From contig JAIQEW010000001.1 in the NCBI GenBank assembly GCA_020073605.1, positions 460,380 to 524,379 on the forward strand: a DNA stretch of 64,000 nt. The letters are read 5' to 3'. Made by a program: the position numbers and the translations under genes. The notes beneath the pieces are model-generated. The model searched no databases, was not told where the DNA came from, and was given only the letters and a program-made list of their open reading frames with translations. Within the stretch, counting starts at the first letter, position 1; the number at the start of each line of letters is the position of its first letter. Below are positions 1-9,422 of this stretch, one piece after another. This DNA is from Terriglobia bacterium. Lineage in GTDB: Bacteria > Acidobacteriota > Terriglobia > Acidiferrales > UBA7541.

Positions 1-73
1 CGCGGGATCATGTGGAGCAGTTCGCGGGGACGGCTTTTCACACGGTATCGTTTCACAGGGAACATAAAGAGGA

Positions 74-2773
74 ATGGCAAAATCACTCGTAATCGTTGAG
101 TCTCCGGCCAAGGCCAAGACGATCAATAAGTATCTCGGCCGGAACTACACAGTGAAGGCTTCTTACGGCCACGTGATGGACCTGCCGAAGAAGACCATCG
201 GTATTCTTCTGCCCGGCGAAGGGAACGGCAAGAAGAAGCGCAAGCGCAAGACCAAAGCCAAAGCCTCGGAGAAGAAGGCACCAAAGCCTATCGCGGTTAC
301 CTCGGAGAATATCTTCGAGCCGACCTACGAAGTGATTCCGAGCAAGTTGAAAGTCATCAGCGATCTCCAGAAAGCCGCGCACACCGCGGAAGCCATCTAC
401 TTGGCCGGCGACCCGGACCGCGAAGGGGAAGCGATTTGCGCGCACCTTGCTGAAATCCTGGGCAAGCCGAAGAAGTACACGAAGGTGGTTGCCGAGGCGG
501 CTGCGGAGGCGGTTGAAGCGAACGGAAACGGGGAGAAATCGGGAGCCAGCGCCAAGCCGGCGAAAAAGCAGGTGAGTGAGGTTCGGTCCACTCCTCCCAA
601 GATTTATCGCGTGATGTTCAACGAGATCACGCAGAAGGCAATCAAGGCGGCCTTCGAGAATCCCACGCAAGTGAACGAAAACCTGGTCGATGCGCAGCAG
701 GCCCGCCGCGTGCTCGACCGCCTCGTGGGGTACAAGATTTCCCCGATTTTGTGGGACAAGGTCCGCCGCGGCCTTTCCGCCGGGCGCGTTCAGACGGTCG
801 CCCTGCGGGTAATCGTTGACCGCGAGCGCGAGATTCGCGCCTTCGTGCCCAGGGAATACTGGACGATTCACGCCCTGCTGGGAGCAGGCGAGCCGCCCTC
901 TTTCGAGGCCAAGCTCACGAAGTACAAGGGCCAGGACCTCGAGATTCCGGACGAAGCCGAATCCCAGCGCATCCTCGCCGAGCTCGAGCGCGCGATCTTC
1001 CAGGTCGCCAATGTCACGCAGAAGGAAAAGCGCCGCTACGCGCCGCCGCCCTTCACCACGTCGAAGCTCCAGCAAGCCGGCTACAACCGAATGCGCTACA
1101 CCGCCAAGCGCACGATGATGCTTGCCCAGCGGCTGTATGAAGGCGTCGATCTGGGAGACGAGGGTTCGGTCGCGCTGATCACCTACATGCGCACCGATTC
1201 GGTGAAGGTCTCAAACGACGCGATCGCCCAGGTGCGGGAGCATATCGGCTCAAGCTACGGGGGCGGCTACCTGCCGGAAAAGCCGAACTTCTACAAGTCG
1301 AAAAAGGACGCGCAGGAAGCGCACGAAGCCATTCGCCCCACGGATGTCTCCCGCACTCCGGAGAGTGTCCGGCGATACCTGGAAGACGACATGTTCAAGC
1401 TCTACCAGATGATCTGGCAGCGCTTCGTCGCGTCGCAGATGGTGCCCGCGGTCTTCGACCAGACCACGATCGACGTTTCCGCCGACGATTACACGTTCCG
1501 CGCGAGCGGATCGGTGGTCAAGTTCGACGGCTACCTCACCGTCTACCAGATCGTGAAGGAAGAAGAGGAAAAGGAAGACGAGGGCGATACCGAAGGCCGC
1601 ACGCTGCCGCGCGTGAGCGAAGGCGAGCAGTTGCGCCTCGAAACCATCCGGCCCGAGCAGCACTTCACGGAGCCGCCTCCGCGCTATACGGAAGCGACGC
1701 TTGTGAAGGAGCTCGAGGAAAAGGGGATCGGCCGGCCGTCCACATACGCCGCGATCATTTCGACGATCGTGGAGCGCGAATACGTCAATAAAGATCAGGG
1801 CCGCTTTACGCCCACGTTGCTCGGCGAAAAAGTGAGCGACCTGCTCGTCAAGGCGTTCGAGGATATTTTCGACGTCGGTTTCACCGCGCGCATGGAAGAC
1901 GAACTCGACGAAATCGAGGAAGGAAAACTTGGCTGGCGCACGGCCGTGAAGGAATTCTGGGACCGCTTCGCGGTCGATCTCGAAAAAGCCGCCGACGCGA
2001 TGGATTCCTACAAGGCGGGCATCCCGACCGGCCAGAAGTGCGAGAAGTGCGGCCAGGGCGAATTGCTCGAGCGGATCAGCCGCCACGGATTTTTCCTCGG
2101 CTGCTCCCGCTACCCGGAGTGCGATTTTATTCGCGATCTGGCGGAACACGGCAGCGATGCACCCGAAGGCGAAGGCGCCACAATCTATTGCGACAACTGC
2201 GGCAAGGAGATGGCCATCAAGCGGGGCCGCTTCGGGACGTTTCTCGCGTGCACGGGCTATCCGAATTGCAAGACCACGCGACGTCTCGCGGCTGGCACGA
2301 AGAAGGCGCTCCAGCCCGACGTGCCGCTCGATGAGAAATGCCCGACGTGCGGCGCACAGCTTTTGCGGCGCCATGGCCGCTTCGGCGAATTCATCGGCTG
2401 CGAGAAATACCCGAAGTGCAAGTACACGCGTCCGATCACGCTTGGCATCAAGTGTCCGAAATGCAATGAGGGGGAATTCGTGCGCCGCGGATCGGCCAAG
2501 GGGCGAGGCCGCGCGCGCATCTTCTACGGCTGCTCGCGCTACCCGGATTGCGACTTCACCACTCCATTCGAGCCGATCGCCGAGCCGTGCCCGAAATGCG
2601 GCGCGGCGTTCATCGTCGAGAAGCGCACAAAGCACGGCAACGTGCGCGCGTGCCTGAACGAGAAATGCGATTGGGAAGTGGCAGCGCCGGAACCAGCCCC
2701 GTTCGTGCACCCGCAAGAATTGCCCGCACCGGAGGCGCAACCCGTCGGCGCAGGCGAACCCGCGAAATCATAA
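74..2773 (+). CDS. topA: DNA topoisomerase I (type IA)
   Basis: This enzyme relaxes negative supercoils by passing one DNA strand through a transient break in the other. The N-terminal Toprim domain begins with the typical KSLVIVESPAKAKTI and is followed by the acidic DPDREGEA motif. The active-site tyrosine is Tyr371 in YMRTDSV. The C-terminus carries five successive four-cysteine zinc ribbons (about residues 655-870). At 899 aa it is somewhat longer than the E. coli enzyme, because two charged low-complexity insertions (about residues 50-80 and 140-175, Lys- or Ala/Glu-rich) lie inside the Toprim domain. The ATG has an AGAGG sequence very close upstream, but no other start fits the conserved N-terminus. 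It is followed by a strong hairpin before the convergent PQQ gene. Confidence 0.97.
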   Translation: MAKSLVIVESPAKAKTINKYLGRNYTVKASYGHVMDLPKKTIGILLPGEGNGKKKRKRKTKAKASEKKAPKPIAVTSENIFEPTYEVIPSKLKVISDLQKAAHTAEAIYLAGDPDREGEAICAHLAEILGKPKKYTKVVAEAAAEAVEANGNGEKSGASAKPAKKQVSEVRSTPPKIYRVMFNEITQKAIKAAFENPTQVNENLVDAQQARRVLDRLVGYKISPILWDKVRRGLSAGRVQTVALRVIVDREREIRAFVPREYWTIHALLGAGEPPSFEAKLTKYKGQDLEIPDEAESQRILAELERAIFQVANVTQKEKRRYAPPPFTTSKLQQAGYNRMRYTAKRTMMLAQRLYEGVDLGDEGSVALITYMRTDSVKVSNDAIAQVREHIGSSYGGGYLPEKPNFYKSKKDAQEAHEAIRPTDVSRTPESVRRYLEDDMFKLYQMIWQRFVASQMVPAVFDQTTIDVSADDYTFRASGSVVKFDGYLTVYQIVKEEEEKEDEGDTEGRTLPRVSEGEQLRLETIRPEQHFTEPPPRYTEATLVKELEEKGIGRPSTYAAIISTIVEREYVNKDQGRFTPTLLGEKVSDLLVKAFEDIFDVGFTARMEDELDEIEEGKLGWRTAVKEFWDRFAVDLEKAADAMDSYKAGIPTGQKCEKCGQGELLERISRHGFFLGCSRYPECDFIRDLAEHGSDAPEGEGATIYCDNCGKEMAIKRGRFGTFLACTGYPNCKTTRRLAAGTKKALQPDVPLDEKCPTCGAQLLRRHGRFGEFIGCEKYPKCKYTRPITLGIKCPKCNEGEFVRRGSAKGRGRARIFYGCSRYPDCDFTTPFEPIAEPCPKCGAAFIVEKRTKHGNVRACLNEKCDWEVAAPEPAPFVHPQELPAPEAQPVGAGEPAKS

Positions 2774-2785
2774 CCCGCGCTATTT

Positions 2786-2822
2786 GAGACGCCGCCACTG
2801 GATGAGCCGGTGGCAGCGTCTC
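2786..2822. terminator. Bidirectional hairpin between topA and convergent PQQ dehydrogenase
   Basis: The arms GAGACGC and GCGTCTC enclose a second paired segment (CCACTGG-type with CCGGTGG) around a short loop. The hairpin fills the 54-bp gap between two convergent stop codons, so it probably ends both transcripts. There is no long T-run on either side. Confidence 0.6.
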
Positions 2823-2827
2823 TGCGT

Positions 2828-4708
2828 TTACTGTTGGTTCTGATTTGTAGGTGCTTGCGGAGCAGTACCAGCCGGCGGGGGAGGCGGTGGGGCCGCCGCA
2901 GCCGATGCCGGAATCGGTTCCGTCCCATCAAGCACGAACGTGTAAACTCGCCCCTTGTTGCGTCCCGCGAGAACGGAAACGTACTGCTTCCCGTCGAGCA
3001 TGTAAGTGACCGGGTTCGCGAATCCCTGAAGCAATTTCACGCTCCAGAGCTTCTCGCCTTTGTCCGCGCTGAACGCTTCGAAGTCTCCCGCGTTGGAAGC
3101 GGCGAAGACCAGATTCCCGGCCGTCGTCATCGTGCCACCGCCGCCGGTTGCCGCAGCGCGCCAGCGTTCCGTCTCGGTGACAGGATCCCAGCCGAACAGG
3201 AAATTCCCCGCCGGCGGAGTTGGCGGAGGAGGCGGTGGACGTGGCGCGCCGTTGGCACCGGCTGCGACCGGGCCCGTGCCTCTGCCTGAGGCATCCCTGA
3301 AAATGATTCCCCAGTTGTACGCGCCAAGCTCGGGCTTGAATTCGGGCGCCTGAATGTAGGAGAAGCTGGTGGCGGCTCCGGGCGTGATGTACACGAGTCC
3401 GGTTTGCGGATTGAACGACATGCCCTGCCAGACGTGCCCGCCTCCCGGACCCGGCCAGATGATCACCGGCGTCGTGCCAAAATGCGCTTCGGGATTGATG
3501 ATGGGGCGGCCGGTCTTGGGATCGAGGCCTTTGGCCCAGGTGATTTTCTGCAGCGGCGCGCCGGAGATGAATTTCCCGGTCTTGCGATCGAGGACGTAGA
3601 AGTAGCCGTTCTTGGGGGCTTGCATGATGACTTTGCGCACTTTGCCATCAATCCTCAAATCGGCGAGGACCAGGTCCGAAATGGAATCGTAGTCCCACTC
3701 ATCACCGGGAGTCGTCTGGAAATACCAGACGAATTTGCCCGTGTCCGGCTTCACGGCGATGATCGAGCAAATATACAAATTGTCCTTGCCCATCGCGCTG
3801 CGGTACTTCTGGACCCACGGGCCGGCTTGTCCCGTTCCGAAGTAGAGCAGGTCGAGCTGGGGATCGTAAGAGATCGAATTCCAGGGATTGCCGCCGCCGC
3901 CCAGTTTCCACCAATCGCCGTCGCCCGACCAGGTTTTCGCGGCAACCTCCATGGCTTTGTTCTCGAACGGCTTCGATGGATCGCCCGGCACGGTGTAGAA
4001 GCGCCAGATCAATTTGCCAGTTTCCGGGTCGTACGCGGAAATGTAACCGCGAACCGCAAACTCTCCGCCGCCATTGCCGATGATCACCTTGCCTTTGACG
4101 ATCAGAGGAGCGCCGGTAATGCTGTAGTCTGCGTTCTTGTCCGCGGTCTGAACCTCCCATGCGACTTTGCCGGTCTTCGCATCGAGCGCGACAAGCCTTG
4201 CGTCCAACGTGCCCACATACACTTTGCCGCCATAGACCGCGACGCCGCGATTTCCTGGGCCGCAGCAAAGGCTGGGTCCCGTGCGGACCTTGTTGGGGTC
4301 TCCGGCGGATCCCGGCGGAAAATTCTGGTGGCCGACTTGCGGATCCCAGCGCCACAGTTCTTTCCCGGTGCGGGCGTCAACTGCGAACACGACGCCCCAG
4401 GTCACCGTCCCGTAGAGCGTTCCATTGGAGACGATCGGAGACGCCTCCAGCGTTCCTGGAAGAGAGCCGGTGTCGTAATACCAGGCCAGCCCCAGACGCT
4501 TCACATTCGATGCATCGATCTGCTTGAGTGGGCTGTAGCGCTTCTGCGCGTAGTCTCCGGCGTTCATGAGCCACTCATCGCCGGTCTTGCCGCCGTTCAG
4601 CAGACTCTTGTCATCGACGCGATAGGCTTCCTGCGCCGCGGTCGCCCAGGTTGCAAGGGCCACCGCGGCCGCAAGCAGACACCACTTGTTTCCGTTGCGT
4701 GTTTTCAT
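2828..4708 (-). CDS. Periplasmic PQQ-dependent alcohol dehydrogenase (copy A)
   Basis: This is a quinoprotein of the methanol/ethanol dehydrogenase type, an eight-bladed propeller that oxidises alcohols or aldehydes using PQQ and passes electrons to a cytochrome c. The start at 4708 gives a 626-aa protein with a signal peptide (cleavage near ATAAQ). The vicinal cysteine pair Cys148-Cys149 (LCCGP), the metal ligands Glu216 (GGGE) and Asn274 (GGGN), and the catalytic Asp339 in WDYD are all present. Asp341, two residues after the catalytic Asp, is the extra acidic residue typical of lanthanide-dependent enzymes. The C-terminus is a Pro/Ala-rich tail ending in NQNQQ. It lies 63 bp downstream of a close paralogue that ends in MQNQQ, so the two are probably one operon from tandem duplication. 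The substrate is unknown and no pqq biosynthesis gene is in the window. Confidence 0.93.
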   Translation of the reverse strand: MKTRNGNKWCLLAAAVALATWATAAQEAYRVDDKSLLNGGKTGDEWLMNAGDYAQKRYSPLKQIDASNVKRLGLAWYYDTGSLPGTLEASPIVSNGTLYGTVTWGVVFAVDARTGKELWRWDPQVGHQNFPPGSAGDPNKVRTGPSLCCGPGNRGVAVYGGKVYVGTLDARLVALDAKTGKVAWEVQTADKNADYSITGAPLIVKGKVIIGNGGGEFAVRGYISAYDPETGKLIWRFYTVPGDPSKPFENKAMEVAAKTWSGDGDWWKLGGGGNPWNSISYDPQLDLLYFGTGQAGPWVQKYRSAMGKDNLYICSIIAVKPDTGKFVWYFQTTPGDEWDYDSISDLVLADLRIDGKVRKVIMQAPKNGYFYVLDRKTGKFISGAPLQKITWAKGLDPKTGRPIINPEAHFGTTPVIIWPGPGGGHVWQGMSFNPQTGLVYITPGAATSFSYIQAPEFKPELGAYNWGIIFRDASGRGTGPVAAGANGAPRPPPPPPTPPAGNFLFGWDPVTETERWRAAATGGGGTMTTAGNLVFAASNAGDFEAFSADKGEKLWSVKLLQGFANPVTYMLDGKQYVSVLAGRNKGRVYTFVLDGTEPIPASAAAAPPPPPPAGTAPQAPTNQNQQ

Positions 4709-4771
4709 TCTTGCGATTGCTCCCTCAAAGGATCCCGCCCCGGACACTCGATCCGGCCGCCCGCATTGGCC

Positions 4772-6640
4772 TTATTGCTGATTTTGCATTGTGGGCGCTT
4801 GCGGAGCAGGCGCTGGAGCCGGCGCCGCAGCCGGAGGAGGCGGCGGTCCAAAACCAAAATCCGAGACCCCCGTTGGTTTTGGCGGAATTGGAACGTTGCC
4901 ATCCAGCGCGAATGTGTAGATTCTTGCTTTGCCGCCGCGGCCGGAGAGAACGGAAACGTACTGTTTTCCGTCCAGCATATAGGTTGACGGATTCGCGAAG
5001 CCGGCCATCAGTTTCGCTGACCAGAGCTTCTCGCCTTTGTCAGCGCTCAACGCGACGAGGTCTCCATCGTTGGACGCGGCGAAGACCAGATTACCGGCCG
5101 TCGTCATCGTGCCTCCGCCATTGGTCAGGTCGGCTCGCCACGCCTCTTTTCCGGTGACGGGATCCAAGGCCGTCAGGAACCCGTGATTCACCAGCGGAGG
5201 CGGAGCGGGCTGGCCCGGACCCGGAGGAGTCGGCGCTCTGAGCACGATTCCCCAGTTGTACACGCCCAACTCGGGCTTGAATTCCTTTGTAGCGATGTAC
5301 GTGAACGTGCTGTCGAGCGCCGGAAGGTAAACAAGCCCCGTATTCGGGTTGTAGGACATCGCTTGCCAGGCGTGACCGCCTGCCGGACCGGGCGCGACTA
5401 CCACCTCCTTGCTCTCGTAGCGCATACCCGGGGCTTCGTGGGGACGCCCAGTTTTCGGATCAAGTCCCGTGGACCAGGTAACCTTTACATACGGCACACC
5501 CGAGATGAATTTCCCGGTCTTGCGGTCCAGAACGTAGAAGTATCCGTTCTTCGGGGCTTGCATGATGACTTTGCGCACCTTGCCGTCGATCTTCAAATCG
5601 GCAAGGGTCATTCCTTGCGTGGCATCGTAGTCCCACTCATCGGCCGGCGTGGACTGAAAATGCCACACGTACTGACCGGTGTCGGCATTCAGGGCGACGA
5701 TCGAGCAGAGATACAAATTGTCCTTGGTCATCGGATCGCGAAAACCCTGAACCCACGGACCGCCCTGGCCAACCCCGATGTAAACCATATTGAGCTCGGG
5801 ATCGTAAGTGATTCCGTCCCAGACGTTTCCGCCGCCGCCGAGCTTCCACCATTCTCCCGCCCAGGTCTTCGCGGCGGCTTCCATGGCCTTGTTCTCGAAG
5901 GGCTTCGAAGGATCGCCCGGCACGGTGTAGAAGCGCCAGATTTGTTTGCCCGTCTCGGCGTCGTAAGCCGTCACGAACCCGCGGACGCCGTATTCGCCTC
6001 CAGCATTGCCGATAATGACTTTGCCTCTGGCAATGCGGGGAGCGCCCGTGATGCTGTAGTCCGCATTCTTGTCGATGGTCTGGACTTCCCATACGATCTT
6101 GCCCGTTTCCTGATCGAGCGCGACGAGCCGGGAATCGAGCACACCGACATACACTTTTCCTTTGTAGAGCGCGACGCCACGGTTTGCGGGGCCGCAGCAG
6201 ACGCTGGGACCGGTGCGAACCTTGTCAGGTTTTCCCACCGATCCGGGCGGAAAGTTCATGTGGGGGATTTTCGGATCCCAGCGCCACTTCTCTTTTCCAG
6301 TGCGCGCATCGAGCGCGACGACGACGCTCCACGGCAGCGTGGCGTACATCACGCCATTGGAGACGAGGGGAGTCGTCTCGACCGTTCCGCGGTCCGATCC
6401 AGTATCGTAATACCAGGCAAGCCCCAGCTTGCTCACATTGGACGCGTCGATCTGTTTCAGCGGACTAAAGCGCTGCTCCGTATAATCGCGACCACTCGTC
6501 AGCCACTCTTCGGCATTCTTAGAAGCATTCTTCAATGCCGCATCGTCGACGACTCGTGCCTGCTGAGCCGTGGCGGCCGAAACCGAAAATACTGCCATCA
6601 CCGCAACAAAGCACATCTTTATTCCATCGGATATACGCAT
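4772..6640 (-). CDS. Periplasmic PQQ-dependent alcohol dehydrogenase (copy B)
   Basis: This is the first gene of the tandem quinoprotein pair, 622 aa, and clearly homologous to the downstream copy over its whole length. A signal peptide (cleavage near SAATAQQ) precedes a beta-propeller of repeated AxDxxTGKxxW blades. Key residues are the Cys148-Cys149 disulfide ring, Glu216, Asn272, the catalytic Asp337 and the second Asp339 in WDYD, the lanthanide-type pattern. An in-frame ATG at 6649 is possible, but AGAGG is best spaced for the ATG at 6640. The C-terminal tail is Pro/Ala-rich. The gene is transcribed away from the cytochrome c gene across a 268-bp gap that should hold divergent promoters. 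Confidence 0.93.
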   Translation of the reverse strand: MRISDGIKMCFVAVMAVFSVSAATAQQARVVDDAALKNASKNAEEWLTSGRDYTEQRFSPLKQIDASNVSKLGLAWYYDTGSDRGTVETTPLVSNGVMYATLPWSVVVALDARTGKEKWRWDPKIPHMNFPPGSVGKPDKVRTGPSVCCGPANRGVALYKGKVYVGVLDSRLVALDQETGKIVWEVQTIDKNADYSITGAPRIARGKVIIGNAGGEYGVRGFVTAYDAETGKQIWRFYTVPGDPSKPFENKAMEAAAKTWAGEWWKLGGGGNVWDGITYDPELNMVYIGVGQGGPWVQGFRDPMTKDNLYLCSIVALNADTGQYVWHFQSTPADEWDYDATQGMTLADLKIDGKVRKVIMQAPKNGYFYVLDRKTGKFISGVPYVKVTWSTGLDPKTGRPHEAPGMRYESKEVVVAPGPAGGHAWQAMSYNPNTGLVYLPALDSTFTYIATKEFKPELGVYNWGIVLRAPTPPGPGQPAPPPLVNHGFLTALDPVTGKEAWRADLTNGGGTMTTAGNLVFAASNDGDLVALSADKGEKLWSAKLMAGFANPSTYMLDGKQYVSVLSGRGGKARIYTFALDGNVPIPPKPTGVSDFGFGPPPPPAAAPAPAPAPQAPTMQNQQ

Positions 6641-6908
6641 CGGGAACATTCCTCTCGCTAGAAACGTGTGTATTGATCTCGGGCTTCCAGATACGACCTA
6701 GCGCCACCCAATCCTTGGCACCCCTGCCGTGCAGAGACTACACAACCTTGCGCGTCACGTCCAGACTTTCGACGCGATGCGTCCTTTCGTTCGGCGCACA
6801 TCCAACATACGCAAAACTCGGTCGCTTTGTTTCGTAGCGTTAGACTGCGCGTATCTCGGATAGTATGCTGTGCGCCGGCCAGGGGCACCGCAACCTTCCG
6901 GAGGCATC

Positions 6909-7739
6909 ATGACTGCGATTCGACGAGCGTGGCTTGCGACACCGATCGTCGCCTTGTTGGCGCTGGCGGGCACTCCGCTGCGCGCGCGCCCAAGTCCAAA
7001 GCAGGACTCGCCGATTGCCAATCCGACACCCGCCGATCTCGAGCGAGGCAAGCAGACATTCGAGACAACCTGCTCGACCTGTCACGGCCTGGATGGAGGC
7101 GGCGCGATGGGCCCGAATATCCAGGGGATTCCATTCAGGTTGGGTGCCGACGCCGTGACGAATGTCATCAAGAACGGAATGAGCGGCGGGATGCCTCCCT
7201 TTTCGGCGCAATTGGACTCCACGCAAATCCAGCAGATCGTCGGCTACCTTCTTACACTCAGCCACAAGGACACCGGCACCGTGACCGGCGATGCGGCGAA
7301 GGGCAAGGGCGTCTACGACTCAAGCGGCTGCGCCGGCTGCCACATTGTTTCAGGCCTGGGCAGCGGCATCGGTCCTGAACTTACGAAGGTAGGCCATCTG
7401 CGCGGACCCGGCTACCTGCGCAACGCGGTGTTGTATCCGGGCACGGATTTGCCGCAAGCGCGGGTTTTCTTGGAATCCGGAGGACTGCTTGATTACTTGT
7501 TCATCCACGCCGTTACCAACGACGGCCACGCGTTCGACGGCACGCGCGTGGTGGAAGACTCCTTCCGGATCGTGATCAAGGACGCCCGCGGCGAGTTCCA
7601 CTCCTTCCGTAAGGCCGATCTGCGCGAATTAAAGAAGGAACCGGGAAAGAGCACGATGCCGAGCATGAAAGGCAAACTCTCGGACGCGCAAGTAAATGAT
7701 CTGGTCGCGTACCTTGCGGGCTTAAAAGGAGACCAATGA
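6909..7739 (+). CDS. Exported diheme cytochrome c
   Basis: This 276-aa protein has a signal peptide and two class-I cytochrome c domains. Heme is attached at CSTCH (residues 55-59) and CAGCH (141-145). Methionines in GGMPPF and near STMPSMKG are candidate axial ligands. The second domain is of the long type found next to quinoproteins in acidobacteria. GGAGG six bases before the ATG at 6909 fixes the start. Its stop overlaps the start of the next gene (ATGA), so the two are translationally coupled. The pairing implies that it accepts electrons from the downstream PQQ dehydrogenase, and perhaps from the divergent pair as well. Confidence 0.93.
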   Translation: MTAIRRAWLATPIVALLALAGTPLRARPSPKQDSPIANPTPADLERGKQTFETTCSTCHGLDGGGAMGPNIQGIPFRLGADAVTNVIKNGMSGGMPPFSAQLDSTQIQQIVGYLLTLSHKDTGTVTGDAAKGKGVYDSSGCAGCHIVSGLGSGIGPELTKVGHLRGPGYLRNAVLYPGTDLPQARVFLESGGLLDYLFIHAVTNDGHAFDGTRVVEDSFRIVIKDARGEFHSFRKADLRELKKEPGKSTMPSMKGKLSDAQVNDLVAYLAGLKGDQ

Positions 7740-9355
7740 GAACCATCAAGTACGCGCTGCTTTTGTTTGGTCTTCTTGTCTGGAATCCGGCGCGATCGCT
7801 CGCACAGAATGTGCCCTACGAGCGCATTTTGCACTCGCAAAGCGAGCCCCAGAGCTGGCTGACGTACGGCGGGAGCTACTCCTCGCAGCAGTATTCGCTG
7901 CTCAATCAGATCAACCGCCAGAACATCTCGAGTTTGAAGGTGGCGTGGATATACCAGCCGAGCCGGCCCGTCGCGAATCTGGAGGCATCGCCGATCGTTG
8001 TGGATGGAGTGATGTACCTCACCGAACCGCCCAGCACCGTGACGGCCCTGGATCTTCGCACCGGACTTCGGCTGTGGAGCTGGTCGCCGAATCTTCCGGA
8101 GCACGTTGTATCAATCGGCCTGTATGCAACGAGCCGCGGCGTGGCGATTCTAGACAATACGGTCTACATCGGCACGGCCGATTCGCACCTGGTCGCGCTC
8201 GATGCGAAGAATGGCGCCGTCCGCTGGAACGTGCACGTGGCCGACAACGCCATGGGCTACGCCCTGACGGGACCGCCGCTCGCGCTAAAGGACAAGGTCA
8301 TTATCGGCAGTGCCGGGAGCGAAGCCGCTGTCCGCGGATTTCTCGATGCCTACGACGCGAAGACCGGCAAACGGCTCTGGCGCTTTTGGACCACTCCCAG
8401 GCCGGGTGAACCGGGCGCGGAAACCTGGGGCGTCGGCGCCGCCGAAAGCGCCGGGGCTACCACATGGAACAATGGCTCCTACGACCCCGAACTGAATTTG
8501 GTGTACTGGGGCACGGGGAATCCAGCTCCGGATTTCAACGACGACGACCGGCCGGGCGACAACCTCTATACCTGCTCGCTGCTGGCGCTCGATGCCGACA
8601 CGGGAAAACTGAAATGGTATTTTCAGTTCTCGCCGCACGAAGACCACGACTGGGATTCGGACGAACCTCCCGTCCTGTTTAACGCCCCGATCGACGGCAA
8701 GCCGCGAAAGCTGGTCGGCTTCGCCAACCGCAACGGCTTCTACTACGTGATCGATCGCGTCACAGGGAAATTCATAACGGGCGTTCCGTTCGTGAAGCAG
8801 ACATGGGCCAAAGGGCTCGATGCCAATGGGCGCCCGATACCCGCGCCCAACCAGGAGCCGACCCTCGGGGCGGGAACCCTCGTCTACCCGAGCATAACGG
8901 GAGGCGTTGACTGGACGAGCCCCTCGTATAGTCCGCAGACGGGACTCTTCTATGTGAGCGCCCATGAAACGGGCGCGTACTTCATCAAGGGAACGGGCAA
9001 GATCGAGCCGGGGCCTCCGAAGGGAATCGTGGGTGGCGGAGGAATCCGGGCGCTCGTCGGCGAGCAATCGTATGGCGCAATTCGCGCTCTCGACGCGACG
9101 ACGGGAAAATTGCGATGGCAGTTCAAGCTGCTGGCTCCGGCGTGGGTCCCCGTGCTTTCAACCGCCGGCGGTCTGGTATTCAGCGGCAGCGAGGAAGGAA
9201 ACTTCTTTGCTCTCGACGCGTATACCGGCAAACCCCTGTGGCAGTTTTTCATGGGCCACGCCGCCCGGTCCAACCCCATCAGCTATGAATTGGACGGCAA
9301 GCAGTACATTTTCATCACGGCCGGCAACACATACCTAGCGTTCACCCTACCGTAG
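7736..9355 (+). CDS. PQQ-dependent dehydrogenase lacking the vicinal cysteine pair
   Basis: This 539-aa exported quinoprotein is translated from an ATG overlapping the cytochrome c stop, with AAAAGGAG upstream. It shares blade motifs with the two minus-strand enzymes (LDAKTGK, YDPELNLVYWGTGNP) but is shorter. Where they have LCCGP it has LYATSRG, so the adjacent-cysteine disulfide ring is absent. The probable metal ligand Glu196 (GSAGSE), the catalytic Asp307 and a second Asp309 (DWDSD) are present, again the lanthanide-type spacing. Quinoproteins without the Cys pair are known in other subfamilies, so activity is still plausible. With the upstream diheme cytochrome it forms a dehydrogenase/electron-acceptor pair. 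The substrate is unknown. Confidence 0.9.
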   Translation: MRTIKYALLLFGLLVWNPARSLAQNVPYERILHSQSEPQSWLTYGGSYSSQQYSLLNQINRQNISSLKVAWIYQPSRPVANLEASPIVVDGVMYLTEPPSTVTALDLRTGLRLWSWSPNLPEHVVSIGLYATSRGVAILDNTVYIGTADSHLVALDAKNGAVRWNVHVADNAMGYALTGPPLALKDKVIIGSAGSEAAVRGFLDAYDAKTGKRLWRFWTTPRPGEPGAETWGVGAAESAGATTWNNGSYDPELNLVYWGTGNPAPDFNDDDRPGDNLYTCSLLALDADTGKLKWYFQFSPHEDHDWDSDEPPVLFNAPIDGKPRKLVGFANRNGFYYVIDRVTGKFITGVPFVKQTWAKGLDANGRPIPAPNQEPTLGAGTLVYPSITGGVDWTSPSYSPQTGLFYVSAHETGAYFIKGTGKIEPGPPKGIVGGGGIRALVGEQSYGAIRALDATTGKLRWQFKLLAPAWVPVLSTAGGLVFSGSEEGNFFALDAYTGKPLWQFFMGHAARSNPISYELDGKQYIFITAGNTYLAFTLP

Positions 9356-9422
9356 GGCGAGATTCAATTAGGTTCGCCCGGTGGAAGAACCAAGAGGGCT
9401 GCACGCCGCGCGACCCTGTCTT

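Noticed and set aside
1..73. Tail of an upstream gene before topA
   Set aside because: Two frames end here, but neither shows a recognisable family and the fragment is too short to support.
1250..2740. Minus-strand frame of 496 codons over topA
   Set aside because: Antisense shadow; composition Arg/Ala-rich with no motif.
3404..4987. Long plus-strand frame of 527 codons over the PQQ genes
   Set aside because: Antisense shadow of two clear quinoproteins.
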